Source: Pseudomonas sp. CC6-YY-74 (lineage in GTDB: Bacteria > Pseudomonadota > Gammaproteobacteria > Pseudomonadales > Pseudomonadaceae). Taken from it: a DNA stretch of 64,000 nt. This document shows, in pieces, positions 45,805 through 54,890 of this stretch. The notes beneath the pieces were generated by a model. It was given only the letters and a program-made list of their open reading frames with translations, did no database searches and had not been told where the DNA came from. The DNA is taken from NCBI RefSeq assembly GCF_002025205.1, contig NZ_CP019947.1, forward strand, positions 751,501-815,500. The letters are read 5' to 3'. Position 1 is the first letter of the stretch. Each line of letters begins with the position of its first letter. The translations under genes were made by a program, and so were the position numbers.

Positions 45805-46044
45805 TCACTCGCTGGGCGCTTGCAGCCACTCCTTGGGCACGTCGCGTTTCAGGGCCAGCTGGCATTGCTGGCTTTCCGGGTCGAAGACGATGACCGCTTC
45901 GCCCTTGTCAAGGGCGTGGCGCACACGTTGCACGCGAGTCTGCAGGGGCGTTTCGTCGCCGTTGTCGGTGCCCTCGCGGGTGACGAAGTCCTCGATCAGG
46001 CGGGTGAGGGTGTCGGTTTCGAGCAGGGACGCGGGGATCAGCAC
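45805..46044 (-). CDS. YheU family protein
   Basis: The 79-residue protein matches the YheU family: MLIPASLLETDTLTRLIEDF, VTREGTDNGDETPLQTRVQR and GEAVIVFDPESQQCQL. Function unknown. Translation starts at GTG. It is flanked by intergenic repeats, with the hybrid kinase gene upstream on the minus strand side. Confidence 0.88.
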   Translation of the reverse strand: MLIPASLLETDTLTRLIEDFVTREGTDNGDETPLQTRVQRVRHALDKGEAVIVFDPESQQCQLALKRDVPKEWLQAPSE

Positions 46045-46270
46045 GGTTTGTTTCTCCAGAACGCAGCGGCGATGCTAACGCGCCGTGGACGTGCTGGCCA
46101 TGCCCGCCTCTCACCGTCAGTCGCCGCGAAGTGCTTGGGTGGCCGCTCTGGTTCCGATTAATCCGTATGGCGGTCCGGGCGGACGGCATTCTGTTCGGTG
46201 CGCAGCGACAGCCCGCCAGATCGCGACGCCGGAGCTTGCGGCATACTGCTGCGCGAGTACGCCCTACGGG

Positions 46271-49024
46271 TTATGTGTCTTGCATGGTTTGCTCGAGCAG
46301 ATAACGCTCCAGGGTGCGGTAGAGCTGGGTGCTGTCTAGTGGCTTGCCGAGAAAGTCGTCCATGCCGACATCCATGCCATGTTGGCGGTGTTCGTCGAGG
46401 GTGTGCGCGGTCAGGGCGACAATGGGCACTGCCACGAGGCGTTGTTGCCGCTCTAGCTGGCGAATTTTCTCGGTCGCTTCGAAACCATCCATTACCGGCA
46501 TTTCACAGTCCATCAGGATCAGTTGTATCGCCGCCGGATCGCGTTGGTATTCGTTGAGTGCGGCCAGCCCATTGGTGACCAGGCGCACGCTATAGCCGCG
46601 TTTCTTCAGGAAGCCTTGCACCACCAACTGGTTAACCGGGTTGTCTTCGGCAACCAGGATGCATGGGGTTGCATCCTGCTCGGGGCGTGTTGTAGGTGGC
46701 AGGCTGCGTACTTCGGCGCGGTGTTCTGCATAGAGCTCAACCAGCGTGGCACGCAGGGCGGTGACCGTTAACGGTTGCGCCAGGCTGAGCAGGCGTAGGC
46801 TGACGCTGGGTGGCAGTTGCTGGCATTGCTGCGGTGGACAGAGCAGCAATATGCGTTGGCCGAGTTGCAGGTACGGGTGCAGTGCGTCCAGCCAGTGGTT
46901 GATACTGCCGGGCCAGGGCGACATCAGTACCAGCAGCGGTGCGACGGCGAAGTCTTCCAGGTAATTGTGCAGGTTGTCCGGGTTTTGGCAGCGCTCGGTG
47001 CGCATGCCCCAGCGTCCGAGCAGGCGGCTCAGGGCATCCAGGCCGAGGCCGTCAAGCGAGCAGAGCAGGGCGGTGCGGCCATTGAGCAGCAGGCTCAGGG
47101 AATCGGTTTCGCGTGCTTCATCATCGAGCGGGATGTCGAAGGCGAAGCGCGTGCCTTGGCCAGGCGTGCTCTGTACGTCGATGCGTCCGTGCATCATCTC
47201 CACCAGTTCCTTGCTGATTGCCAGGCCGAGACCACTGCCGCCATAGCGCCGGGTGGTGCTGGAATCCCCCTGGGAGAAGGACTCGAAGAGCCGAGTCTGG
47301 TTCTGCGGGTTGATGCCGACGCCGCTGTCGCTTACCGAGAACACCAGATGGGCATTGCCGAGGGGGTCGCTACGGCGGCAGACATTGACCGCGACATGGC
47401 CTGCGTCGGTGAATTTCAGGGCGTTGTTAAGCAGGTTCATCAGCACCTGCTTGACCCGGGTCGGGTCGCCGCGGATGCGTCGCGGAACGTCCGCATCGAA
47501 GCTGATGTAGAGGCGTAGATGCTTGTCCAGCGCTTGCCCGGCGAACAGGCTGAGGGTGTCGGAGGTCAGTTGTTCGAGGTCGAAGTCGATATGTTCCAGG
47601 CTGAGCTTGCCGGATTCGATCCGTGCGTAGTCGAGGATGTCGTTGATCACCGCCATCAAGGAGCTGCCGGAGCTGGAGATGGTGTCGACATAGATGCGTT
47701 GGCTGCGATCCAGCGGCGTGTCCCGCAGCAGTTGCAGCATGCCCAGCACGCCATTGAGCGGGGTGCGGATCTCGTGGCTCATCATGGCCAGGAAGCGGCT
47801 CTTGGCCTGGTTTTCGATTTCCGCCTGTTCGGCGGCGCGGCGCGACTGGAAGCCTTCTTCCTTGAGGATGTTGATGCGATCGGCCAGGCCGATGGACAAG
47901 GCAATCAGCTCGATGGTCACGCCGACTTTGACCACTGCGGCGCCGTACAGGCCGAACAGTTCGACCCCCAGCGAACCCGAGGTGGCAATGATGAACGAGG
48001 CCAGCAAGATGCCCCAGGCGAGGATGTAGTAGGAGCCGTAGCGCAAGCCCCGGCGCCAGACATAGGCGCCGCTGAGCAGCAGCAGCAGGGAGACCGCCAG
48101 CACGGTCAGGCTGGCCAGGATATTCCAGGCCTGCAGGCCGATCAGCGGCAGCGACAGCAGGCCGCCGAGCGTGGCCAGCATAAACAGGCGCAGGCCCAGG
48201 TCGAGGCGGGGAAAATGCTGTTGGGTATGCAGGAAGTGACGACTGAACTGACTGGCGCTCAGGCAGTGGAGGAACATCAGGATGTAGATGCTGACCGACT
48301 GCAATTCGATGTAGTGCGGCAGCAATTTGAACAGCATGCCGTCGAAGCTGGCGCTGAACAGGCCGATATTCAGGCTGTAGACCAGGTACCAGAAGTAGGC
48401 CGATTCGCGTAGCGAGATAAACAGGAACAGGTTGTAGCAGAACATCGCGAACAGCACGCCGTAGAAGGCGCCATTGAGGCCCATGAGGTTTTCCTGGGCG
48501 GCCGCGCTGGCGTTATGGGTGCTGAAGAACAGCGGCACGAATACCGTGCTGTTGGTGTCCACGCGCAGCAGCAGGGTGTTGTCGCCTGGGGGCAGGGTTA
48601 CTGGAAACCAGAAGTTGCGCACCTGCACCGGGCGCTGGGTGAATGCGTAGCGGTCGCCACTCTCCTGCATGAGCCAGTCACCGTCGCTGCCGCTCAGGTA
48701 GATCTGGATATGATCGAGCAGCGGGTAATTGACTTCCAGATAGCCCGCCAGATCCTGCGCCAGGCTGTTGTGCAGGCGTACCTTGAACCACCAGACCGAA
48801 CTGTTTTTGCCAAGGTTGGCGTGGTTGCCCTGGACCCGTTCGAAGCGTTCGTCGCCCAGGGTACTGACCTGTTCGAGGGTCAGGTTGCCATCCGGGTCTC
48901 GCAGATAACCCATAGCCGCGCCGAGCGACAGGCGCAGTTCTGGTTTATCCAGCTCGGCGGGTAATAACGCCCACGCCGGGCCACAAAGCCAGAGCAATAG
49001 CACCGCCAGACACATACGCGGCAT
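46271..49024 (-). CDS. Hybrid sensor histidine kinase, 7TMR-DISM type
   Basis: The 917-residue inner-membrane sensor kinase has a signal ([16 protein letters not shown]), a periplasmic carbohydrate-like 7TMR-DISMED2 domain (residues about 30-170), seven membrane helices (about 175-375), HisKA with H417 ([15 protein letters not shown]), HATPase ([17 protein letters not shown]), a degenerate receiver-like region lacking the acceptor Asp, and a C-terminal receiver with D839 ([13 protein letters not shown]). The architecture resembles RetS and LadS, which feed the Gac/Rsm lifestyle switch, but I cannot assign it to either. It has no adjacent response regulator. An upstream in-frame start would add 55 residues before the signal peptide. 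Confidence 0.9.
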   Translation of the reverse strand: MPRMCLAVLLLWLCGPAWALLPAELDKPELRLSLGAAMGYLRDPDGNLTLEQVSTLGDERFERVQGNHANLGKNSSVWWFKVRLHNSLAQDLAGYLEVNYPLLDHIQIYLSGSDGDWLMQESGDRYAFTQRPVQVRNFWFPVTLPPGDNTLLLRVDTNSTVFVPLFFSTHNASAAAQENLMGLNGAFYGVLFAMFCYNLFLFISLRESAYFWYLVYSLNIGLFSASFDGMLFKLLPHYIELQSVSIYILMFLHCLSASQFSRHFLHTQQHFPRLDLGLRLFMLATLGGLLSLPLIGLQAWNILASLTVLAVSLLLLLSGAYVWRRGLRYGSYYILAWGILLASFIIATSGSLGVELFGLYGAAVVKVGVTIELIALSIGLADRINILKEEGFQSRRAAEQAEIENQAKSRFLAMMSHEIRTPLNGVLGMLQLLRDTPLDRSQRIYVDTISSSGSSLMAVINDILDYARIESGKLSLEHIDFDLEQLTSDTLSLFAGQALDKHLRLYISFDADVPRRIRGDPTRVKQVLMNLLNNALKFTDAGHVAVNVCRRSDPLGNAHLVFSVSDSGVGINPQNQTRLFESFSQGDSSTTRRYGGSGLGLAISKELVEMMHGRIDVQSTPGQGTRFAFDIPLDDEARETDSLSLLLNGRTALLCSLDGLGLDALSRLLGRWGMRTERCQNPDNLHNYLEDFAVAPLLVLMSPWPGSINHWLDALHPYLQLGQRILLLCPPQQCQQLPPSVSLRLLSLAQPLTVTALRATLVELYAEHRAEVRSLPPTTRPEQDATPCILVAEDNPVNQLVVQGFLKKRGYSVRLVTNGLAALNEYQRDPAAIQLILMDCEMPVMDGFEATEKIRQLERQQRLVAVPIVALTAHTLDEHRQHGMDVGMDDFLGKPLDSTQLYRTLERYLLEQTMQDT

Positions 49025-49115
49025 CCGCGCCCCCCCATTTTCGTTAGCGGGGGCGCGTGATACACGCCGCGCCATCATCCCATGCCAGCCACTTTGCCCT
49101 GATGTGGGTTGGCCT

Positions 49116-50306
49116 TCAAGCGTCCTTGTCGCGGTGGCCGAGCAGGCTGTCGACGGTAGGCACCCGGGTTTCGCTTTCCATCTGGGCATCGTATTCCAGC
49201 TGATGGCTGAAGCGCTCCAGCGAGCCCTTGGCCGGTTGCGCGTCGCTGGCGAACACCGGCGGGCTCAGCAGGTAGGCGCCGAGCAGGCGACTGAGGCTGG
49301 CGAGGCTGTCGATATGGGTGCGTTCGTAGCCGTGGGTGGCATCGCAGCCGAAGGCCAGTAGGGCGGTGCGGATGTCATGGCCGGCGGTGACGGCCGACTG
49401 CGTGTCGCTGTGGTAGTAGCGGAACAGGTCGCGGCGCACCGGGATCTCGTTCTCGCTGGCCAGGCGCAGCAGGTGCCGCGACAGGTGATAGTCGTAGGGG
49501 CCGCCGGAGTCCTGCATGGCCACGCTGACCGTGTGCTCGCTGGACTGCTGGCCTGGCGCGACCGGGGCGATGTCGATGCCGACGAACTCGCTGACATCCC
49601 AGGGCAGGACGGCGGCGGCACCGGAGCCAACTTCCTCGGTGATGGTGAACAGCGGATGGCAGTCGTTTTCCGGCTCCAGGCCACTTTCCTTGATGGCCTT
49701 GAGCGCCGTGAGCAGGGCGGCGACGCCGGCCTTGTCATCCAGGTGGCGGGCGCTGATATGGCCGCTTTCGGTGAACTCCGGCAATGGGTCGAAGGCCACG
49801 AAATCGCCCACCGAGATGCCCAGCGACTCGCAATCGGCGCGGGTGGTGGTGTAAGCGTCCAGGCGCAACTCGACGTGATCCCAGCTGATCGGCAGCTGAT
49901 CCACCTCGGTATTGAAGGCATGCCCCGACGCCATCAGCGGCAGTACGCTGCCGCGGATCACCCCGTGATCGGTGAATACGCTGACCCGGCTGCCTTCGGC
50001 GAAGCGGCTTGACCAGCAGCCCACGGGTGCCAGGGCCAGGCGGCCGCTGTCCTTCAGTTCGCGGACAATCGCGCCGATGGTGTCGAGGTGGGCCGACACC
50101 GCGCGGTCCGGGCTGCTTTGCTTGCCTTTCAAGGTGCCGCGAATGGTGCCGCGGCGGGTCATCTCGAAGGGGATGCCGATCTCCTCCAGGCGCTCGGCGA
50201 CGTAACGCACGATGGTGTCGGTAAAGCCGGTCGGGCTGGGAATGGCGAGCATTTCCAGGAGGATCTTTTGCAGGTAGTCGAGATCCGGTTCGGGGAGTTG
50301 CTGCAT
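49116..50306 (-). CDS. NAGGN-system M42-family peptidase
   Basis: This is the metallo-aminopeptidase-like protein that accompanies the N-acetylglutaminylglutamine amide operon, perhaps degrading the osmolyte. The 396-residue protein has metal-ligand motifs [34 protein letters not shown] and [11 protein letters not shown], plus GIDIAPV. Start [14 protein letters not shown] follows GGAGACG. It is third in the operon asnO-ngg-peptidase. Confidence 0.93.
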   Translation of the reverse strand: MQQLPEPDLDYLQKILLEMLAIPSPTGFTDTIVRYVAERLEEIGIPFEMTRRGTIRGTLKGKQSSPDRAVSAHLDTIGAIVRELKDSGRLALAPVGCWSSRFAEGSRVSVFTDHGVIRGSVLPLMASGHAFNTEVDQLPISWDHVELRLDAYTTTRADCESLGISVGDFVAFDPLPEFTESGHISARHLDDKAGVAALLTALKAIKESGLEPENDCHPLFTITEEVGSGAAAVLPWDVSEFVGIDIAPVAPGQQSSEHTVSVAMQDSGGPYDYHLSRHLLRLASENEIPVRRDLFRYYHSDTQSAVTAGHDIRTALLAFGCDATHGYERTHIDSLASLSRLLGAYLLSPPVFASDAQPAKGSLERFSHQLEYDAQMESETRVPTVDSLLGHRDKDA

Positions 50307-50469
50307 TAACGTCTCCTTGCGTGTCGCTAGAAAGGGGGGCTTAGTTACGCGGCAGGGTCGTAGGGCAAGCCATGTGGCCGAATAAGCCGCGGTTCGCGGT
50401 GCCTCCGGGGTGGTTACCCCGGATGGCACCAAAGCGTATCCGGCTACTGATTTGTTGCGTTCTGCAGTT

Positions 50470-52206
50470 TCAGCCGACCTGGCTCAGTGGAAACAGCAGG
50501 TCGATAAAGCGCTCAGCGGTCGGTTGGGGTTCGTGGTTGGCCAGGCCGGCGCGTTCGTTGGCTTCGATGAACACGTGTTCGGGCTGGTCGGCCGCCGGCA
50601 CCAGCAGGTCGAGGCCGACCACCGGGATATCCAGGGCCCGCGCGGCTTTCACCGCCGCCTCGGCCAGCGCCGGGTGGAGGATTGCGCTGACGTCCTCGAG
50701 GCAGCCGCCGGTGTGCAGGTTGGCGGTCTTGCGCACGGCCAGGCGCTGGCCCTGGGGCAGGATGCTGGCGTAGTCGACCCCGGCGGCATGCAGGGTGCGC
50801 AGGGTTTCCGCATCCTTGGGGATGCGGCTTTCACCAGCGGTGGCAGCCTGACGGCGGCGGCTCTGGGCGTCGATCAAGTCGCCGATGCAGTGGCGGCCGT
50901 CGCCGATCACTTCGGCTGGGCGGCGAATGGCCGCGGCGACCACCTCGAAGCCGATCACCAGGATGCGCAGGTCATGGCCCTCATGAAAGCTTTCCAGCAG
51001 CACGCGGCTGTCGAAGACCTGGGCGCGTTCGATGGCGTCCTGCACCTCGGCCGGGCTGCGCAGGTCGACCGCGACGCCCTGGCCCTGTTCACCGTCCACC
51101 GGCTTGACCACCAGGCTGCCATGTGCGGCCAGGAAGGCGGCGTTCTCTTCGGCGCTGCCGGCCAGGCGCTGGGCCGGCAGGCTAAGGCCGACGCGGCTGA
51201 GGGCGCGATGAGTCAGGCGTTTGTCCTGGCACAGGGTCATGCTCACGGCGCTAGTCAGGTCGGTCAGCGATTCGCGGCAGCGGATACGCCGGCCGCCGTG
51301 GCTCAAGGTGAACAGCCCGGCTTCGGCGTCGTCCACGTGCGCCTCGATACCGCGACGCAGGGCTTCGTCGACGATGATCCGCGCATAGGGGTTGAGGTCG
51401 GCCTCGGGGCCTGGGCCGAGGAACAGTGGCTGGTTGATGCTGTTCTTGCGCTTGATGCTGAAGGTTTGCAGTTCGCGAAAGCCGAGCTTGGCATACAGCC
51501 CCTTGGCCTGGCGGTTGTCGTGCAGCACCGAGAGGTCGAGGTAGCTCAGGCCGCGGCTCATGAAGTGTTCGATCAGGTGGCGTACCAGCACTTCGCCGAC
51601 CCCAGGGCGGTTGCACCGTGGGTCGACCGCCAGGCACCAAAGGCTGCTGCCGTGCTCCGGATCCCGGTAGGCCTTGAGGTGATTGAGGCCCATTACGCTA
51701 CCAATTACCGCGCCGCTGTCTTCGTCCTCGGCCAGCCAGTACACCGGTCCACCCTGATGGCGCGGGGTGAGTTTTGTCGGGTCGATCGGCAGCATGCCGC
51801 GCATCTGGTACAGGCAGTTGATTGCCTGCCAGTCCTCGGCATTCTGTGCGCGGCGGATGCGGTAGCCGCGAAAGCCGCTGTGCGCCGGGCGGTAGTCGCT
51901 GAACCACAGGCGGAAGGTGTCCGAGGGGTCGAGAAACAACTGTTGCGGCGCTTGCGCCAGCACCTGCTGCGGGGCGGCGACGTACAGGGCGATATCGCGC
52001 TCACCCGGTTGCTCGCTCAGCAATTCGTGCGCAAGCTCTGCTGCGTCAGGGTAGGTGTGGCCAATCAACAGACGGCCCCAGCCACAGTTCAGGGCCAGGG
52101 GTTGGCAGGGTTCGGTAGCGTTATCTTCGGCAAAGCGCGCCTGCAGGCGCTCATAGGAGGGCGCCTGGCCGCGCAGCAGGCGTTGATTGAAGGCATTGGC
52201 GCGCAT
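50470..52206 (-). CDS. ngg: N-acetylglutaminylglutamine synthetase
   Basis: This fused enzyme joins acetylated glutamine units to make the osmoprotectant dipeptide. The 578-residue protein has a GNAT acetyltransferase domain in its first half (RNAEDW-region to VDPRCNRPGVGEVLVRHLIE, SYLDLSVLHDNRQAKGLYAK) and a C-terminal ATP-grasp domain (LVVKPVDGEQGQGVAVDL, RVLLESFHEGHDLRILVIG, VVGLDLLV, FIEANERAG). Located between asnO and the peptidase gene, as in other NAGGN operons. Osmotic induction is known for the system, not seen here. Confidence 0.93.
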   Translation of the reverse strand: MRANAFNQRLLRGQAPSYERLQARFAEDNATEPCQPLALNCGWGRLLIGHTYPDAAELAHELLSEQPGERDIALYVAAPQQVLAQAPQQLFLDPSDTFRLWFSDYRPAHSGFRGYRIRRAQNAEDWQAINCLYQMRGMLPIDPTKLTPRHQGGPVYWLAEDEDSGAVIGSVMGLNHLKAYRDPEHGSSLWCLAVDPRCNRPGVGEVLVRHLIEHFMSRGLSYLDLSVLHDNRQAKGLYAKLGFRELQTFSIKRKNSINQPLFLGPGPEADLNPYARIIVDEALRRGIEAHVDDAEAGLFTLSHGGRRIRCRESLTDLTSAVSMTLCQDKRLTHRALSRVGLSLPAQRLAGSAEENAAFLAAHGSLVVKPVDGEQGQGVAVDLRSPAEVQDAIERAQVFDSRVLLESFHEGHDLRILVIGFEVVAAAIRRPAEVIGDGRHCIGDLIDAQSRRRQAATAGESRIPKDAETLRTLHAAGVDYASILPQGQRLAVRKTANLHTGGCLEDVSAILHPALAEAAVKAARALDIPVVGLDLLVPAADQPEHVFIEANERAGLANHEPQPTAERFIDLLFPLSQVG

Positions 52207-52321
52207 GGGTGTGCTTCCTTGGCTTTCAGCTGCGCCCGGACAGTGGCTGGGCGCGTGAATATAGTCGTGACATCCCCGGACTCGGTCCGGGCTGCGACCC
52301 TCGGTCGAACAATTGCTTAGA

Positions 52322-52361
52322 GCCCCGGCAGCCGCGCTTGGTTCAGCTGGATTGCCGGGGT
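52322..52361 (-). other. Hairpin between asnO and ngg
   Basis: CCCCGGCA and TGCCGGGG bracket a 24-base loop a few bases past the asnO stop. A second small hairpin, CCCGGA-CTCGG-TCCGGG, lies about 40 bp further on. No T run. It may tune ngg expression relative to asnO. Confidence 0.45.
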
Positions 52362-52368
52362 ACCAGGC

Positions 52369-54138
52369 TTACAGGCCTTGCTCGCTCAGCCACAGGTTGA
52401 GCGCCGCCATCTGCCACAGCTTGGAGCCGCGCAGCGGCGTGAGCTGGCCATGCGGGTCAGTCAGCAGGCGGTCGAGCATGGCCGGGTTGAACAGTCCGCG
52501 ATCCTGGCTCGGGTCGACCAGCAGATCGCGCACCCAGCCCAGCGTGGCGCCTTCCAGGTGCTTGAGGCCCGGCACTGGGAAATAGCCCTTCTGGCGATCG
52601 ATCACTTCGGCCGGAATCACCTGGCGCGCCGCCTCCTTGAGTACGTGCTTGCCGCCGTTGGGCAGCTTGAAACGTCCGGGAATGCGCGCGGAAAGCTCGG
52701 CCAGACGATAATCGAGGAACGGCGTGCGCGCCTCCAGGCCCCAGGCCATGGTCATGTTGTCGACCCGCTTGACCGGGTCGTCGACCAGCATCACCGTGCT
52801 GTCCAGGCGCAGCGCCTTGTCTACCGCGGCGTCGGCGCCAGGCTGGGCGAAGTGCTGGCGGACGAAGTCGCCGGCCATGTCGCCAGTCAGCCACGCAGGC
52901 TGTACGCAGGCGGCGTACTCGTCGTGATCGCGGTCGAAGAACGCCTGGCGATAGGCGGCGAAGGCATCGTCGGCGCCGTCCACCAGCGGGTACCAGTGGT
53001 AGCCGGCGAACAGCTCGTCGGCGCCCTGGCCGCTTTGCACCACCTTGCAGTGCTTGGCCACCTCGCGCGACAACAGATAGAAGGCGATGCAGTCATGGCT
53101 GACCATCGGCTCGCTCATGGCGCGGAAGGCGGCCGGCAGTTGTTCGAGAATCTCGTTCTCGCCGATGCGCAGTTGGTGGTGGCGGGTCTTGAAGCGCTCG
53201 GCGATCAGGTCGGAGTACTGGAACTCGTCGCCACGCTCGCCACCGGCATCCTCAAAACCGATGGAGAAGGTCGACAGCTGTTCTATCCCGGCTTCGCGCA
53301 GCAGGCCGACCAGCAGGCTCGAATCGACGCCGCCGGAGAGCAGTACGCCGACTTCCACGGCGGCACGCTGGCGGATCGACACCGCCTCGCGCATGCCATC
53401 GAGGACGCGCTCGCTCCAGTCTTCCAGGCTGTAATCGACTTCATCGCCCTGCGGGCCAAACTGCAGGCTCCACCAGGTCTGCTGTTCGCAGTTGCCCTGA
53501 GCGTCGATGCGCATCCAACTGGCCGCGGGCAGCTTCTCCACGCCGGCGAGGATGGTGCGCGGCGCCGGGACCACGGCATGAAAGTTCAGGTAGTGGTTGA
53601 GCGCGATGGGGTCGAGGGTCTTGCCGATATCGCCGCCTTGCAGCAGGGCCGGCAGGCTGGAGGCGAAGCGCAGGCGTTGGCCGGTGCGCGACAGGTACAG
53701 CGGTTTGACCCCCAGGCGGTCACGGGCGATGAACAGTTGCTGGGTGTCACGCTCCCACACGGCGAAGGCGAACATGCCGTTGAGCTTGGGTAGCAGGTCG
53801 GTGCCCCAGGCGTGATAGCCCTTGAGCAGCACTTCGGTATCGCCGCCGGAGAAGAAGCGATAGCCAAGGCCTTGCAGCTCGCTGCGCAGTTCCGGGTAGT
53901 TGTAGATGGCGCCGTTGAACACCATCGACAGGCCGAGGTCGCTGTCGATCATCGGCTGGCCGGAGGCTTCGGCCAGGTCCATGATCTTCAGTCGGCGATG
54001 GCCGAAGGCGATGGGACCCTGACTGTGAAAGCCGTGGGCATCGGGGCCGCGAGGGGCCAGGTGGTGGGTGATTCGCTCGACTGCGGCCAAGTCGGCCGGT
54101 CGTTGGTCAAAGCGTAATTCTCCAGCTATTCCGCACAT
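52369..54138 (-). CDS. asnO: N-acetylglutaminylglutamine amidotransferase
   Basis: This asparagine-synthetase-like enzyme amidates the dipeptide to give NAGGN. The 589-residue protein starts MCGIAGELRF with the nucleophilic C2 of the glutaminase domain, then HLAPRGPDAHGFHSQGPIAF, VFNGAIYNYPELR and GDTEVLLKGY. The C-terminal synthetase domain has the PP-loop LLSGGVDSSLLVGLL and QGADELFAGYHWYP. An upstream frame extension (37 residues) is not family-like. First gene of the operon, divergent from a MarR regulator. Confidence 0.95.
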   Translation of the reverse strand: MCGIAGELRFDQRPADLAAVERITHHLAPRGPDAHGFHSQGPIAFGHRRLKIMDLAEASGQPMIDSDLGLSMVFNGAIYNYPELRSELQGLGYRFFSGGDTEVLLKGYHAWGTDLLPKLNGMFAFAVWERDTQQLFIARDRLGVKPLYLSRTGQRLRFASSLPALLQGGDIGKTLDPIALNHYLNFHAVVPAPRTILAGVEKLPAASWMRIDAQGNCEQQTWWSLQFGPQGDEVDYSLEDWSERVLDGMREAVSIRQRAAVEVGVLLSGGVDSSLLVGLLREAGIEQLSTFSIGFEDAGGERGDEFQYSDLIAERFKTRHHQLRIGENEILEQLPAAFRAMSEPMVSHDCIAFYLLSREVAKHCKVVQSGQGADELFAGYHWYPLVDGADDAFAAYRQAFFDRDHDEYAACVQPAWLTGDMAGDFVRQHFAQPGADAAVDKALRLDSTVMLVDDPVKRVDNMTMAWGLEARTPFLDYRLAELSARIPGRFKLPNGGKHVLKEAARQVIPAEVIDRQKGYFPVPGLKHLEGATLGWVRDLLVDPSQDRGLFNPAMLDRLLTDPHGQLTPLRGSKLWQMAALNLWLSEQGL

Positions 54139-54251
54139 AGGGATCCTTACCGGTATTGCCGTTGGGGAGTGCTTCTGGCTCGCCGAGCCTTGTACAGGGA
54201 AACAAAAAAATGCTTTCATGTCAAAGCGATAAGATGACTTATAAGGCATGT

Positions 54252-54725
54252 ATGACTGAAAAAATAGTTCCTACTGAAATAGATTTGTCATCTGTGATGA
54301 CACTCGATCTGCCGATATTTCAGTCGCTAAGGCGTCTGCAGCAGGCGGGTGAGGTGCATGCCAAGCGCCTGGCCCGTTTCGGCGGACTGACGCCCATGCA
54401 GTTGATGATCCTGCAGGTGCTGGCGGGTGAGGAACGATTGACCGCCAGCGACCTGAGTGGACGGGTCAGCCTCACGGCGGCGACCCTGTCGGGCATGCTC
54501 GATCGTCTGGTGGAGCGCGGCCTGTTGCAGCGCCAGCGTGACGATCAGGATCGCCGTCGCCAATGGTTGCTGCTCAGCGCTGCCGGCCGTGAACTGGTGC
54601 AGCAAGCGCCGACGCTGCTGCCGCCGGAGTTTCGCCAGCGCTTCGCCGCGCTCAAGGATTGGGAGCGACACAACCTGACCGCCGCGCTGCTACGCGCGGC
54701 GGAACTGTGCGGCGAGATGGAGTGA
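54252..54725 (+). CDS. MarR-family transcriptional regulator
   Basis: The 157-residue protein has a winged helix: FGGLTPMQLMILQVLAGEER, LTASDLSGRVSLTAATLSGM, LDRLVERGLLQRQRDDQDRR, then RQWLLLSAAGRELVQQAP. The start MTEKIVPT follows ATAAGG; an ATG six codons upstream is less likely. It is divergent from asnO across a 113-bp AT-rich region, so it may control the NAGGN operon and itself. Signal unknown. Confidence 0.9.
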   Translation: MTEKIVPTEIDLSSVMTLDLPIFQSLRRLQQAGEVHAKRLARFGGLTPMQLMILQVLAGEERLTASDLSGRVSLTAATLSGMLDRLVERGLLQRQRDDQDRRRQWLLLSAAGRELVQQAPTLLPPEFRQRFAALKDWERHNLTAALLRAAELCGEME

Positions 54726-54890
54726 GGCGCTACAGGCACTCCTCTGGGCGACAGTCCCGTTGTTTTGCGCCGCGCCGATACACCCATGGTGCACTGCTTG
54801 CGGGTAGGGCGGCCGCGGCACGCAGCGACAGCCCGCCTTTTTTGCGCCACAGCGCTTATCCACGGCGTACTGCCCGCGGCGAGTCGCGCC
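54726..54890. repeat. Repeat-like GC-rich intergenic stretch
   Basis: No gene is seen. Words such as CGCAGCGACAGCCCGCC and CGCGCCCTACGGG recur in closely similar form in the gap near 46200-46270, which suggests a dispersed intergenic repeat family present at least twice here. Confidence 0.5.

Noticed and set aside
47519-48412. A 297-codon plus-strand frame
   Set aside because: Shadow of the hybrid histidine kinase; no recognisable domain.
50410-52320. A 636-codon plus-strand open frame
   Set aside because: It is antisense to ngg, which has clear GNAT and ATP-grasp motifs. Long antisense frames are expected opposite GC-rich genes, and its composition (Ala, Val, Gln, His) matches no family.
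52378-53793. A 471-codon plus-strand open frame
   Set aside because: Shadow of asnO; the minus-strand gene has the glutaminase Cys and the PP-loop.
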